From JADGRF01 sp035274465 (GTDB lineage Bacteria > Myxococcota_A > Polyangia > Polyangiales > JAFGIB01), in NCBI GenBank assembly GCA_035274465.1, contig DATEOF010000353.1, positions 12,371-76,370 of the forward strand: a DNA stretch of 64,000 bases, given 5' to 3'. Made by a program: the position numbers and the translations under genes. Below the pieces are notes generated by a model. It had not been told where the DNA came from and did not search any database. It worked only from the letters and a program-made list of their open reading frames with translations. Shown here in pieces: positions 9,149-18,066 of this stretch. Within the stretch, counting starts at the first letter, position 1; the number at the start of each line of letters is the position of its first letter.

Positions 9149-10498
9149 ATGCGCTCGAGCGCAGTTTTCCGGCGCCCGTATCACGGGTCGTTGTTGGCAG
9201 CAGTTAGACGTTCGCGGAACAAGGCAGTCTCCGGCAGGGCTGAGGGTTGCGCCAAACCGCTGGTCGACCGCGCACTCGGTCTGTCGATCTTCGACGGCAT
9301 CTTGTTCGGGTTGATGGTGGGTGCGAGCGAGAGCTACTTCGGCGCCTGCGCCGTCGCGCTCGGCCACACCGACACCGCGCTGGCGATGCTGGCGACGTTG
9401 CCGCTGTTCGCCGGCGCGCTGTGCCAGGCCGCGGCCGGCCCGCTCGTGCTCTGGCTCGGCTCGCGCAAGCGCGTGGTCGTGTTCGGCGCGTTGATGCAGG
9501 CGCTCAGCCACCTCGGCTTGATCGCCGTGGCGTGGCATGGAGCGCCGGCCTTTGGCCCGCTCCTGGCGCTGGTGATCATGTACTTCGTCTCGGGCATGTG
9601 CATCGCGCCCGCCTGGGGCGCCTGGATGGGTGGCCTGACGGAGCACTGCGATCGCCAGCGCTTCTTCGCGATTCGCTCCGGCTGCGTGTCGGCCGCGATG
9701 GTCGTGGCGTTCGTCTGGGCCGGTTATCACCTGCGCGACGCGGCGCTCTCGCACAGCCTGTCGCAGACCTATGCGCTCCTGTTCGCCATCGGCTTCGTCG
9801 CGCGCCTGGCCTCGATGACCGTGCTGATCTCGCAGCCCGATCCCAACGCCATGCCGCGGGACTCGCTACGCCGCGTGCTCGCGCGCACGCGCGCCGCCGT
9901 GCGCGGCGACGGCTTCCGGCTGGTGCTCGGCCTCGGGCTACTCACCCTGGGCGCTCAGGTCTCGGTGCCGTTCTACGCGCCCTACATGCTCAAGACGCTG
10001 GCGCTGGGCTACGACGGCTTCGCGCGCATGATCGCGGTGCAGCTGGTGGCGCGCGCGCTGTTCTTCCCGTTCGCTCACCGGGTGGCCGCGCGCTTCGGCC
10101 TCGAGCGCGTGCTGGTCACCGCGATCGTGTTCATCGCGGTGGTGGCGTGGATCTGGGGCGGCACGGCGGACATGCGGGCGATCGTGGTGGCGCAGTTCAT
10201 CAGCGGCATCGCCTGGGCGGCCTACGAATTCGCGAGCTTCCAGCTACTGTTACGCAGCGCGCGCCCGGCCTACCGCGTGGAGTTCCTGGCCGTGGCCGCG
10301 AGCCTGGGCGGCATCATGCAGCTGACGGGCGCGCTGGTCGGCTCGTGGCTGTTGACCCGCATCGGTCTGAGCTACCGCGGCGTGTTCCTGGTCTCCGCCG
10401 TGGGCCGTTGCCTCCCGCTTTTCCTGCTGCTGCCGATGCTGTTCGAGCGCCAGCAGGCGAAGGCGGTGGGCCGCCCGAGCCTCGCCCCCGCCGAGTAG
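9149..10498 (+). CDS. Major facilitator superfamily transporter
   Basis: The 449-residue protein shows about twelve hydrophobic segments, with a longer cytoplasmic stretch in the middle (around LISQPDPNAMPRDSLRRVLART), as expected of a 12-helix MFS carrier in the inner membrane. The loop between helices 2 and 3 has G-S-R-K-R-V-V-V-F-G, close to the MFS motif A. I chose the ATG at 9149 because GGGAGAAG lies 9 nt upstream; a TTG at 9098 in the same frame would add 17 poor-looking residues. Substrate cannot be told from sequence, and no neighbouring gene points to one. Confidence 0.85.
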   Translation: MRSSAVFRRPYHGSLLAAVRRSRNKAVSGRAEGCAKPLVDRALGLSIFDGILFGLMVGASESYFGACAVALGHTDTALAMLATLPLFAGALCQAAAGPLVLWLGSRKRVVVFGALMQALSHLGLIAVAWHGAPAFGPLLALVIMYFVSGMCIAPAWGAWMGGLTEHCDRQRFFAIRSGCVSAAMVVAFVWAGYHLRDAALSHSLSQTYALLFAIGFVARLASMTVLISQPDPNAMPRDSLRRVLARTRAAVRGDGFRLVLGLGLLTLGAQVSVPFYAPYMLKTLALGYDGFARMIAVQLVARALFFPFAHRVAARFGLERVLVTAIVFIAVVAWIWGGTADMRAIVVAQFISGIAWAAYEFASFQLLLRSARPAYRVEFLAVAASLGGIMQLTGALVGSWLLTRIGLSYRGVFLVSAVGRCLPLFLLLPMLFERQQAKAVGRPSLAPAE

Positions 10499-10634
10499 TG
10501 AGCGAAGCGAACCCGTGTCGCCAGTCGGTGGGGCCGGCGGCGTTCCGGCGGGGCGGGGGAACGTGCGACGTTCCCCCGGTTACAACACCGTCGGCTTTCC
10601 CCGAGGGCCGGCATGCACTACACCTCCGGGCCGC

Positions 10635-12764
10635 ATGCAATCCGCGCCCGACCTGTTCTCGGCCAAGCCCTTCTGGGCCGTGCGCTTCGGCTCGGCCGAG
10701 GTGCTGCCGCGCACGCGCGCCGAGATGGAGGCCCTGGGCTGGGATAGCTGCGACGTGATCATCGTGACGGGCGACGCCTACGTCGATCACCCGTCGTTCG
10801 GCATGGCGCTGATCGGCCGGCTGCTCGAGGCGCAGGGCTTTCGCGTGGGCATCCTCGCCCAGCCCGACTGGCGCAGCGCCGAGCCGTTTCGCGAGCTCGG
10901 CCAGCCGAACCTGTTCTTCGGCGTGACCGCGGGCAACATGGATTCGCTGGTCAATCAGTTCACCAGCGACAAGAAGCCACGCAGCGACGACGCGTACACG
11001 CCGCACGCTGCGCCGGACCAGCGCCCGGGCCGCGCGACCATCGTCTACACCCAGCGCTGCCGCGAAGCCTTTCCCGAGACGCCGATCGTGATCGGCGGTA
11101 TCGAGGCCAGCCTGCGGCGCATCGCCCACTACGACTACTGGTCCGACAAGGTTCGGCGCTCGATCCTGCTCGACGCTGCGGCCGACCTGCTCGTCTACGG
11201 CAACGCGGAGCGGCAGATCGTCGAGATCGCCCACCGGCTGGCGCGGCGCGAACCGATCTCGGCGCTCACCGACATCCGCGGTACTGCCTTTCTTGCGCGC
11301 AGCTTGCGCGAGGGTTTCAGCGAGCTCGACTCGTCGCAGGTGGATACGCCAGGGCCGCTCGCGCCACCGGTCGACCCGTACGCGATGGAGCCGGCCAAGT
11401 CAGAGGGCTGCAGCGAACCGCAGCAGGCGCCCTTGCTCACGCTCACCCGCCGGCGTGTTCCCAAGCTGGATCGCGCGCGTACGGTGCTGCGCTTGCCCGC
11501 GTTCGAGGCGGTGCGGCGCGATCCGGTGCTCTACGCTCACGCCAGTCGGGTGCTGCACCTCGAGAGCAACCCGGGCAACGCGCGGGCGCTGGTCCAACGC
11601 CACGATCAGCTCGACCTCTGGGTCAATCCGCCGCCGCTGCCGCTGACCAGCGCGGAGATGGATCGGGTCTACGAGCTGCCGTACACGCGCCAGCCGCACC
11701 CAAGCTATGGCCGGGCGAAGATCCCCGCCTACGAGATGATCAAGTTCTCGGTCACGATCACGCGCGGCTGCTTCGGCGGCTGTTCGTTTTGCTCGATCAC
11801 CGAGCACGAGGGCCGCATCATCCAGAACCGCTCGGCGGACTCGGTGATCCGCGAGATCGAGCGCGTGCGCGATCAGACGCCCGGGTTCACTGGCCAGATC
11901 AGCGATCTGGGCGGGCCGACCGCGAACATGTACCGGCTGGCGTGCAAGAGCCGCGAGATCGAGGCCGCCTGCCGCAAGCCATCGTGCGTGTTTCCCGACG
12001 TCTGCGAGAACCTCGGCACCGATCACACGCCGCTGATCCAGCTCTACCGTCGCGCGCGCGCCGTGCGCGGCGTGAAGAAGATCACCATCGGCTCGGGCGT
12101 CCGCTACGACCTGGCGGTGCGTTCGCCCGAGTACGTCAAGGAGTTGGTCACGCACCACGTCGGCGGCTACCTGAAGATCGCCCCCGAGCACGTGAGCAAG
12201 GGCCCTTTGCAGTTGATGATGAAGCCGGGCATCGGGACCTACGATCGCTTCAAGACCTTGTTCGACCGCTACTCGCGCGAGGCCGGTAAGGAGCAGTACC
12301 TGATCCCGTACTTCATCGCCGCGCATCCGGGCACGAGCGACGAGGACATGCTCGAGCTCGCGCTGTGGTTGAAGCGCAACGGCTTTCGGGCCGATCAGGT
12401 GCAAGCGTTTCTGCCGTCGCCGATGGCCAGCGCCACGACCATGTACCACACCGGCAAGAATCCTCTGCGCAAGCTGCACCGTGAGGGCGGCGACGTACGC
12501 ACGGTGAAGAGCCCCAAACAGCGCAAGCTGCACAAGGCGTTTCTGCGCTGGCACGACGCAGACAACTGGCCGTTACTCCGGGAGGCGCTGCAGCGCATGG
12601 GCCGTGCCGATCTGATCGGCGGTGGCGCGGCGCAGCTCATCCCGTGGAAGCAACCGCTGGGTTGGAAGCCGAAAGAACCGCGTCATGCGGCGCGGAAAAC
12701 TCAGCCGCGGCGCGGCCGCTTCCTCACGCAGCACACCGGTCTACCCCCCAGAAAATCGAGCTGA
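10635..12764 (+). CDS. ygiQ: YgiQ family radical SAM protein
   Basis: The 709-residue product matches the YgiQ family over its full length: an N-terminal domain with VIIVTGDAYVDHPSFG and VGILAQPDW, the FFGVTAGNMDSLV stretch, VIGGIEASLRR, then the radical-SAM core with C379xxxC383xxC386 (in TRGCFGGCSFC) for the 4Fe-4S cluster, and a C-terminal part with KIAPEHVSKGPLQLMMKPG. The ATG at 10635 matches the family N-terminus; an in-frame upstream extension to 10515 is not conserved-looking. The exact reaction of YgiQ proteins is not established. The gene stands alone between the MFS gene and a convergent small gene. Confidence 0.93.
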   Translation: MQSAPDLFSAKPFWAVRFGSAEVLPRTRAEMEALGWDSCDVIIVTGDAYVDHPSFGMALIGRLLEAQGFRVGILAQPDWRSAEPFRELGQPNLFFGVTAGNMDSLVNQFTSDKKPRSDDAYTPHAAPDQRPGRATIVYTQRCREAFPETPIVIGGIEASLRRIAHYDYWSDKVRRSILLDAAADLLVYGNAERQIVEIAHRLARREPISALTDIRGTAFLARSLREGFSELDSSQVDTPGPLAPPVDPYAMEPAKSEGCSEPQQAPLLTLTRRRVPKLDRARTVLRLPAFEAVRRDPVLYAHASRVLHLESNPGNARALVQRHDQLDLWVNPPPLPLTSAEMDRVYELPYTRQPHPSYGRAKIPAYEMIKFSVTITRGCFGGCSFCSITEHEGRIIQNRSADSVIREIERVRDQTPGFTGQISDLGGPTANMYRLACKSREIEAACRKPSCVFPDVCENLGTDHTPLIQLYRRARAVRGVKKITIGSGVRYDLAVRSPEYVKELVTHHVGGYLKIAPEHVSKGPLQLMMKPGIGTYDRFKTLFDRYSREAGKEQYLIPYFIAAHPGTSDEDMLELALWLKRNGFRADQVQAFLPSPMASATTMYHTGKNPLRKLHREGGDVRTVKSPKQRKLHKAFLRWHDADNWPLLREALQRMGRADLIGGGAAQLIPWKQPLGWKPKEPRHAARKTQPRRGRFLTQHTGLPPRKSS

Positions 12765-12788
12765 TCGTCTCTTCGTCAGGGCGAGTGG

Positions 12789-12980
12789 TTACTCGCTCGT
12801 CTCGCTCTGCGGTGGCGCACAGAGCACTGGGATCGTGTCGCGTTCGTGCAGATCGGCATGCGCGTCGGGCGGCATGCTCGAGCGGCGCGGACGAATCGGC
12901 CCCCAACCGTCGTGATCTTCGTCTTCCTCGACCAGGATCGCGGACGTGTCCTCGCGTCCCATCTCGTTGATCGTCACCAT
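12789..12980 (-). CDS. Small acidic protein of unknown function
   Basis: I do not recognise this 63-residue product. It is supported by an ATG at 12980 preceded at a good distance by a strong GGGGAGGG Shine-Dalgarno sequence on the minus strand (about 12985-12994). The protein starts MVTINEMGREDTSAIL, then has an acidic run EEDEDHD, a basic patch RPRRSS, and an Asp/Glu-rich tail with one Cys. It has no signal peptide or membrane segment. A perfect palindrome sits 34 nt upstream of the start. It ends 24 nt from the convergent ygiQ stop. Confidence 0.55.
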   Translation of the reverse strand: MVTINEMGREDTSAILVEEDEDHDGWGPIRPRRSSMPPDAHADLHERDTIPVLCAPPQSETSE

Positions 12981-13393
12981 GGTCGTCCCTCCCCATGGGT
13001 CGCCGCGCGGTGACTTTTTGCAACTGCAAAAAGCAACGCGAGTCAACCCCGAAATCACACTCTAGGACGCGCGCCAGCGGAGCGCCACACGCCCAAGTTC
13101 GTTTTCACCGAGTTGAACCAGTGTGCGCACAAGGTGGGATATTGCGTACGCTCACAATCAAGCACGTTCGCGATGCAGTTCATCCATCAATCGTGCCAGT
13201 TGTGTCACGTGATGAGTTTCGACGGGACACAACGAATTGACGATGGTTGGTCGTTTTCCGCTCGGTGGCGCCGGGCTAGAGTGCAGCGAAGTGACGAACT
13301 CGCGACAGCGAGTGCGTAGGCGGGGCAAAACGGTTTGGCTCCGCGTGGAAGGTGAGAAGCCGCAGCAGGATAAAAGACAGAAAGGGGGCATTC
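12981..13393 (+). other. Divergent intergenic region between small acidic gene and PilZ gene
   Basis: This 413-nt stretch is AT-richer than its neighbours and holds no convincing gene. It contains the perfect 9-2-9 palindrome at 13014-13033 and a purine-rich AAAGGGGG ribosome-binding sequence just before the PilZ start. Short frames here lack ribosome-binding sites and typical codon use. It should carry the promoters for both flanking genes. Confidence 0.5.
13014..13033. promoter_or_regulatory. Perfect palindrome, possible operator
   Basis: CTTTTTGCA-AC-TGCAAAAAG is a perfect inverted repeat with 9-bp arms and a 2-bp spacer. It lies 34 nt upstream of the small acidic gene start on the minus strand, where a repressor or activator site would be expected. 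The T-run/A-run ends could also make a short intrinsic terminator-like hairpin, but with no gene reading into it an operator is more likely. Confidence 0.45.
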
Positions 13394-14107
13394 ATGAGTG
13401 CCATGCTTTGGGAACGGCGTAAGTTCTTTCGAATCCCAATCTCGGGCAAGGCTTTGCTTCAGCATGGTGAGCGTGTCGACGGCTTGTACACGCTCGAGAA
13501 TCTATCGATCGGCGGCTGCATGCTCAGCCGTGGGCCAGATTGCCCGCTCGGAGATCGAGTCGATGTCACGTTGCACGTAGACGGCGAGGTGGAGATCGAG
13601 CTGCCCGCCAAGGTCGTACGGCACGAGCCCCTGGGGGAAGGGGCGACGATCGGACTTTGCTTCACGGACACCGATCCGATGTTCGAGGATCGCATCCAAG
13701 ATCTGGTGATGCGCTCGATCGAGCGCGATCAGCGCAGCGAGATCTTGGTCGTGCACGCGCACCCTGAGCGCGTGACTCCATTGCTGGACACGATTCGAGA
13801 CGTGGGACAATGCGTCGTGTCGGCACGCACGCCGCGCGATGCGCTGGCTGTCCTCGACAGCGGAGCCGATCGCATCCACATGGCGATCATCGCGCCAGTG
13901 GTTGGGACCAGCACTGCACGCGACATCGTGAAGCTCATTTTGAGGCGTTTTCCGCACGTTCACTGCGTCTTGCTCAGTCGCGGCGGCGCCGAGCGCCTGA
14001 CGCGCGCGATCCGCAGCGCCGCACCCGAAGAATTCTCGCCCTGGAGCTTGTCGCGCTTGCGGCGCGTCATCTCCAAACACGAAGTCATCATGGTCGCCTC
14101 GGCCTAG
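13394..14107 (+). CDS. PilZ domain protein with C-terminal pseudo-receiver domain
   Basis: The 237-residue product has an N-terminal PilZ domain (about 5-115) with both c-di-GMP binding motifs: R9xxxR13 in ERRKFFRIP and N36xSxxG41 in ENLSIGG. The C-terminal half (about 118-235) folds like a response-regulator receiver by pattern (ILVVHAHPERVTPLLDTI, then MAIIAPVVGTS) but lacks the acidic pocket and the phospho-accepting Asp, which is replaced in MAIIAP. It probably binds c-di-GMP and passes the signal on through protein contacts. The ATG at 13394 has an AAAGGGGG sequence just upstream. The stop shares CTAG with the convergent DUF1552 gene. Confidence 0.85.
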   Translation: MSAMLWERRKFFRIPISGKALLQHGERVDGLYTLENLSIGGCMLSRGPDCPLGDRVDVTLHVDGEVEIELPAKVVRHEPLGEGATIGLCFTDTDPMFEDRIQDLVMRSIERDQRSEILVVHAHPERVTPLLDTIRDVGQCVVSARTPRDALAVLDSGADRIHMAIIAPVVGTSTARDIVKLILRRFPHVHCVLLSRGGAERLTRAIRSAAPEEFSPWSLSRLRRVISKHEVIMVASA

Positions 14108-15660
14108 CCGAACAGTTCGGGCACGGAGCCCGAGATCTCTCCGAAGCTGTCACCGCTCACGCCGACCGCACGCATACAACTCATCAAACATTGAGCCGGA
14201 TGGGCTCCCTGCGTCGGGATGTGTCGACCAGGCCGGAGTCCCCCAGCGCGTCCAGCCACGAGCAGGACCATCTCTTCGACCGAATGGGTCTTGGGGAGGG
14301 TATCCGTCGGCGTGTTGAGATGCTTCCCGTGCCCGGCTTCGGGCATGAAGATGATCGCCGAATTGTCGAGCACGCTGCCCGAGCCTTCCGGGCTCGTGCG
14401 CAGCTTGTCCACCAAGTACGCGTAGTGGCCGATGTGCCACTGTAAGCAGAGGCTGACCGCCAGCTGTCCGCGGTAGTCGGCGTCTCCGTTGTGCCCGACC
14501 TCGTGCAGGTCGGCGCGGATCGGACGCGTCAGCGCGACCGGCGAGTCGAGGTTGCCCGTGATCGGGTAGACGTTCATGTGCGACTGGAAGGCCGTGATCT
14601 GCATCGTCGCGGCACGTGTTAGGTCACAAACAAAAGCCATGTGGATCAGGTCCAACATCACACGACTACGCTCGTGCTCCTGACTGTAACCCGTACTGGT
14701 TGCGATACTGTCAGAGCCGGCCCCCGCGTTGTCGCCGCCGACCGCAGGATCCGCGCCCGGCATGTCCGGCTTCTTGCACGTACCCGTCGCCTGGGCCGGC
14801 ATGTCGGCGATGCGTTGTTCGAGAGCGCGGATCTCGTCGAAGTGCTTGCCCAGCCGCTGGCGGTCGGCTGCCCCAACCTTGTTCAGCAGGGCGCCGCGCT
14901 TCTGCGTGATCAGGTCGAGCACCGAACGCCGGCTGCGTTGCGTCCAGTCGAACTGCGCGCGAGCCGCCGAGTCGGACGGCGTGAAGTTGGCGAACACGCT
15001 CTGAAATGCGGCGCGCGGGCTGTCCTGAGCTTCGATCGGATCGTTTGCGGCGCGGTACGAGATGCGGTGTCGCCCGGAGAAGCTATAGCCGCTCAGGTAG
15101 AACGACGGCTGGGCGCGCAGCACCAGTGAGGGGATGGATGTCTTGCCCATGTTCAGCTTGGCGACGACCTGATCCGAGGTAATGCCGCGCGCGCTGAAGG
15201 TCGCGCTCTGCGAACGCACGCCCGAGAGCAGTGGGCTCGAGCCGCCGCCGTGGAAGTCGCGGAACGCGCCGCCGGCAGGTACGTCCGCGACAGCCGCCGA
15301 GCTCACGCTATAAGGGATTCGCATGCCCGAGACCAGGGCGAACTCGTTCTGCAGATCGCGCAGCGGGCGCAGCGGTGTGGTGATGGTGTAGCCAGCGCCG
15401 GCCTGTGCCGGTGTGATGTGGTGGCCCGTCTGGTTGAGGCTTTGGCCGTTGATGCGCGATTGATCCTTCGACCAGTCGTCGCCGCCGAGCGCCTGGCCGG
15501 CGAACACGATCGCGTAGCGCTTCGGTAACGGCTCCGCGGCCTGGGCCAGCGCGCTGCCGCTGTCGTTCAGCATGCACTCGAGCACGGGGAGGGCGACCAC
15601 GGCGCCGGCTGCGCCACGTAACAGCGTGCGCCGATGGAGTCTCTTACTACGCATCTTCAC
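14104..15660 (-). CDS. DUF1552 family secreted protein
   Basis: The product of about 518 residues begins with a twin-arginine-like signal (RRTLLRGAAGAVVALPVLE). The body matches DUF1552 proteins of Myxococcota and Planctomycetes: RYAIVFAGQALGG, a middle with SLVLRAQPSFYLSGYSFSGR, and a C-terminal part with HNGDADYRGQLAVSLCLQW and IFMPEAGHGKHLN. DUF1552 resembles the alkaline-phosphatase-like DUF1501 group but its activity is unknown. The start is either GTG at 15660, overlapping the upstream gene as GTGA, or ATG at 15654. It is almost always paired with a DUF1592 gene, as here. Confidence 0.88.
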   Translation of the reverse strand: MKMRSKRLHRRTLLRGAAGAVVALPVLECMLNDSGSALAQAAEPLPKRYAIVFAGQALGGDDWSKDQSRINGQSLNQTGHHITPAQAGAGYTITTPLRPLRDLQNEFALVSGMRIPYSVSSAAVADVPAGGAFRDFHGGGSSPLLSGVRSQSATFSARGITSDQVVAKLNMGKTSIPSLVLRAQPSFYLSGYSFSGRHRISYRAANDPIEAQDSPRAAFQSVFANFTPSDSAARAQFDWTQRSRRSVLDLITQKRGALLNKVGAADRQRLGKHFDEIRALEQRIADMPAQATGTCKKPDMPGADPAVGGDNAGAGSDSIATSTGYSQEHERSRVMLDLIHMAFVCDLTRAATMQITAFQSHMNVYPITGNLDSPVALTRPIRADLHEVGHNGDADYRGQLAVSLCLQWHIGHYAYLVDKLRTSPEGSGSVLDNSAIIFMPEAGHGKHLNTPTDTLPKTHSVEEMVLLVAGRAGGLRPGRHIPTQGAHPAQCLMSCMRAVGVSGDSFGEISGSVPELFG

Positions 15661-17318
15661 GGGCTCTCCGGTTCCACGCGTCTCGCGAACGCGTCGCTCT
15701 CGACGAAGCTCAAGATCAACTCGCGCAAGTCGTGCTCGCTGTCCGAGAACTTGGCCGTGAACTGACGCACGGCGGGCGTTTCAGCGTCGCCCGGCTTATG
15801 GCCGAGCGCGAACTGCAAGTACTGCTGCACCACGCACGCGTCGAGCAAGCCGTGATCGACCAACAGCGCGCCGAGCTCCTTGGGCCCGCGGAACGTGCCG
15901 ACGCCGGTGATCTCGCCGCGACCCTCGATCGTGCACTGCGTGAGGCCTTCGTCGTGAGTGCGGTAGCGGCCGGCCAGGTCGTAGTTCTCGAGCCCGAAGC
16001 CGATGCTGTCGGTGAGGCTGTGACAGGCCGCGCAGCTGCTGCTCGTACGGTGTTCGAGGTAACGGTCCTGCTTGCAGACGGCGTCCTTGTCCCCGGTCGG
16101 CGGCTTGTCTGCGACCACGCTCGGCGGCGGCGGAGCGATCTCCTGGCAGAGCAGACGTGTCCGCACGAAGATGCCGCGCTGCGTGGGGCTCGTGTCGCTG
16201 AACTTGCCGAAGGCCGCGAGCACGCTGCCGTGCGACAGGATGCCCGCGCGCCCGCTGTCGCCGTATTTGACCCAGCCGCTGGTGCCACTCGGCTTGGGCA
16301 GGCCGTAGTGATCGGCCAGCGTGGCATCGAGATAGGTCTCGCCGAACGAGAACAGCTCGAGGTAGCTCTGCGGCTCGTCGAAGATCACGCGGTCGAGCAG
16401 GGCGTTGGTCTCGCGCGCGAATGCGGCTGCCAGCTGCGGGGTCTGGGGGATCGCGCGGTAGCCCAGCCACATGGCGTGGAAGCGGTGCAGCTGCTCTCGG
16501 GCGCGCGTGTCTGCGAGCAGGCGTTCGGCAGCCGCGCGACGCTGGGCCTTGTCGTGCAGCTGGCCAGCATCCGCTGCCGCTCGCAGCTGCGCGTCCGGCG
16601 AGCTGCCCCAGAGCAGATAGCTCAGCCGCACGGCGATCTCGTGATCATTCAACGTGGTCGCGCTGGACTCGACCCGGTACAAAAACTCCGGATCTTGCAC
16701 GACCGAGCGCACGAGCAGCGCGACCGCGGTGTCGAAGGCAGAGCCGTTCACGCGCACCGCGTCGGGTTCGCTGGCGAGTGTGAGCAGCGACGCGTAGGGC
16801 TCGGCCTCCGAGCTCGCGACCGGCCGGCGAAAGGCCCGGTTCAACAGTCGCGACACCACCTGCTGGAAGCACGCCGCGTCGTTGCTGGTGCACGGGACGA
16901 GCAAGCTCCGCTGCTTGGGGTTTGCGAGCGCACGCGCGGCCGCGTCGCTGGCGAATAGATCCAGTGCCTCGACGTAGGCGCTCGAGGCGAGCTGCGTGCC
17001 GTAGTCGTTGTCGTACGGAGCGTACAGGTCCTCGGTCAGGCTGCGGCTGGCGGGGGCACCCTCGTCGCCGAGTAGATCGCGCAGCGTGTTGTCCAGCTCG
17101 GCGCGCGACAGCCTGCGCGCGAGCGTCGGCGAGCCCGTGTAGGGGACGCCGCCGTCAGCTGCTGGGCCGCCGCCTGCGCTCGAGCCGCCGGCGCCCGCTA
17201 CCGGCTCGTCCCTGCCCCCTGGGCCGGGGTCGTCGATCCGGCCCGAGCAACCGCCCCAAACCGAGATCCATGCGAGCGCAAACAGCCAGCGCCGGAACTG
17301 CCTTCTGGACCACAGCAA
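15657..17318 (-). CDS. DUF1592/DUF1588/DUF1585 family lipoprotein with c-type heme motif
   Basis: The 553-residue protein starts at a TTG and has a signal peptide ending in a WGGC lipobox, then a Gly/Asp-rich linker. Domains follow in family order: DUF1587 (RRLSRAELDNTLRDLLG, near 65-130), DUF1595 (FQQVVSRLLNRAFRRP), DUF1592 (VRSVVQDPEFLYRVE to FHAMWLGYR, about 185-275), DUF1588 (GILSHGSVLAAFGKFSDTSP, about 350-440) and DUF1585 (about 455-545). CAACH at 429-433 is a c-type heme-binding motif within DUF1588. No N-terminal cytochrome c domain is present, unlike many relatives. It is translationally coupled with the DUF1552 gene and probably works with it at the cell envelope. Confidence 0.88.
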   Translation of the reverse strand: MLWSRRQFRRWLFALAWISVWGGCSGRIDDPGPGGRDEPVAGAGGSSAGGGPAADGGVPYTGSPTLARRLSRAELDNTLRDLLGDEGAPASRSLTEDLYAPYDNDYGTQLASSAYVEALDLFASDAAARALANPKQRSLLVPCTSNDAACFQQVVSRLLNRAFRRPVASSEAEPYASLLTLASEPDAVRVNGSAFDTAVALLVRSVVQDPEFLYRVESSATTLNDHEIAVRLSYLLWGSSPDAQLRAAADAGQLHDKAQRRAAAERLLADTRAREQLHRFHAMWLGYRAIPQTPQLAAAFARETNALLDRVIFDEPQSYLELFSFGETYLDATLADHYGLPKPSGTSGWVKYGDSGRAGILSHGSVLAAFGKFSDTSPTQRGIFVRTRLLCQEIAPPPPSVVADKPPTGDKDAVCKQDRYLEHRTSSSCAACHSLTDSIGFGLENYDLAGRYRTHDEGLTQCTIEGRGEITGVGTFRGPKELGALLVDHGLLDACVVQQYLQFALGHKPGDAETPAVRQFTAKFSDSEHDLRELILSFVESDAFARRVEPESP

Positions 17319-17417
17319 GTCCGTACCTCGGCGAGGGCAGACTGGGCCAGATCAGCTCCTCGGCAGTGGGACAATACCGGCGGATGTCGGGTGCTATGGC
17401 GGCGATGCCGTGGCAGC

Positions 17418-17840
17418 TCACCCCACGCGTGCTTCGAATGGGTTGACGTGCTGGACGCCGGTGCGCGCGACGTCTTGAACATTGCGCGTCGCGAGCACGA
17501 GCTCGTGATGGACTGCTGTGGCTGCGAGGAGGCCATCGACCGTGGGGACAGCGTCCGGGACTCCGAAGCTGCCCCACAGGCGGGCGATCGCGAGATTGAC
17601 GGGGAGGATGCGCTCGTCGTACGCGGCCGTGATGTTGCCCAGCCAGCGATCGAGCGAGTTGGCTGCCTTGGGGTCGCGCCGGCGGATGCGGTCTGCTCCG
17701 CGCTGCAGTTCCCCGATGACGAGCACGCTCAGGAAGAGCTCGTCGTCTTCGAGCGCAGCGAACCAAGCAGCGACGTGAGGGTCGCAGCGTGCGCCCTTCC
17801 GCAGCTCGGACAAGACGTTCGTGTCAACCAGGTAGCCCAT
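17418..17840 (-). CDS. PIN-domain toxin, VapC/FitB type
   Basis: The 140-residue product is a PIN-domain ribonuclease. It starts MGYLVDTNVLSELRKG with the first acidic residue (D6) and an Asn, has the central acidic residue in VLVIGELQRGADR, and ends with VDGLLAATAVHHELVLATRN, where the last catalytic acidic residues lie. The start at 17840 overlaps the antitoxin gene by 17 nt. The FitB subgroup usually carries SELRK after the first motif, as here. The expected activity is RNA cleavage that stops growth when not held by the antitoxin. Confidence 0.92.
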   Translation of the reverse strand: MGYLVDTNVLSELRKGARCDPHVAAWFAALEDDELFLSVLVIGELQRGADRIRRRDPKAANSLDRWLGNITAAYDERILPVNLAIARLWGSFGVPDAVPTVDGLLAATAVHHELVLATRNVQDVARTGVQHVNPFEARVG

Positions 17841-18066
17841 CGGATCGATCCACGTCGCGATCGAACGTGAAGTCCTCGTCCTGGCCGACGTCCGGCATGG
17901 AAACCAGGACGCTCTTGAATGATGCGAGCTTCCGCTTCTTGGCAAGCAACGCTTCGCGCAGAATGGCCCGATGTTCGGCCTCGGCGGAGACACCACGAGC
18001 CGCAGCCCGCAGCTTGAGTGCGCGCACGATCGCTTCCTCGATGTTGCGAACTACCAGCTGAGCCAT
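17824..18066 (-). CDS. FitA-like ribbon-helix-helix antitoxin
   Basis: The 80-residue protein begins MAQLVVRNIEEAIVRALKLR, the FitA-type ribbon-helix-helix pattern, followed by ARGVSAEAEHRAILREAL as helices. The C-terminal half is extended and charged and should wrap the toxin. The ATG at 18066 sits inside a TGCTATCA/TGATAGCA palindrome, which fits the autoregulation known for FitAB loci. The frame is open far upstream, but the family start is clear. It overlaps the toxin start by 17 nt, usual for such pairs. Confidence 0.9.
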   Translation of the reverse strand: MAQLVVRNIEEAIVRALKLRAAARGVSAEAEHRAILREALLAKKRKLASFKSVLVSMPDVGQDEDFTFDRDVDRSDGLPG

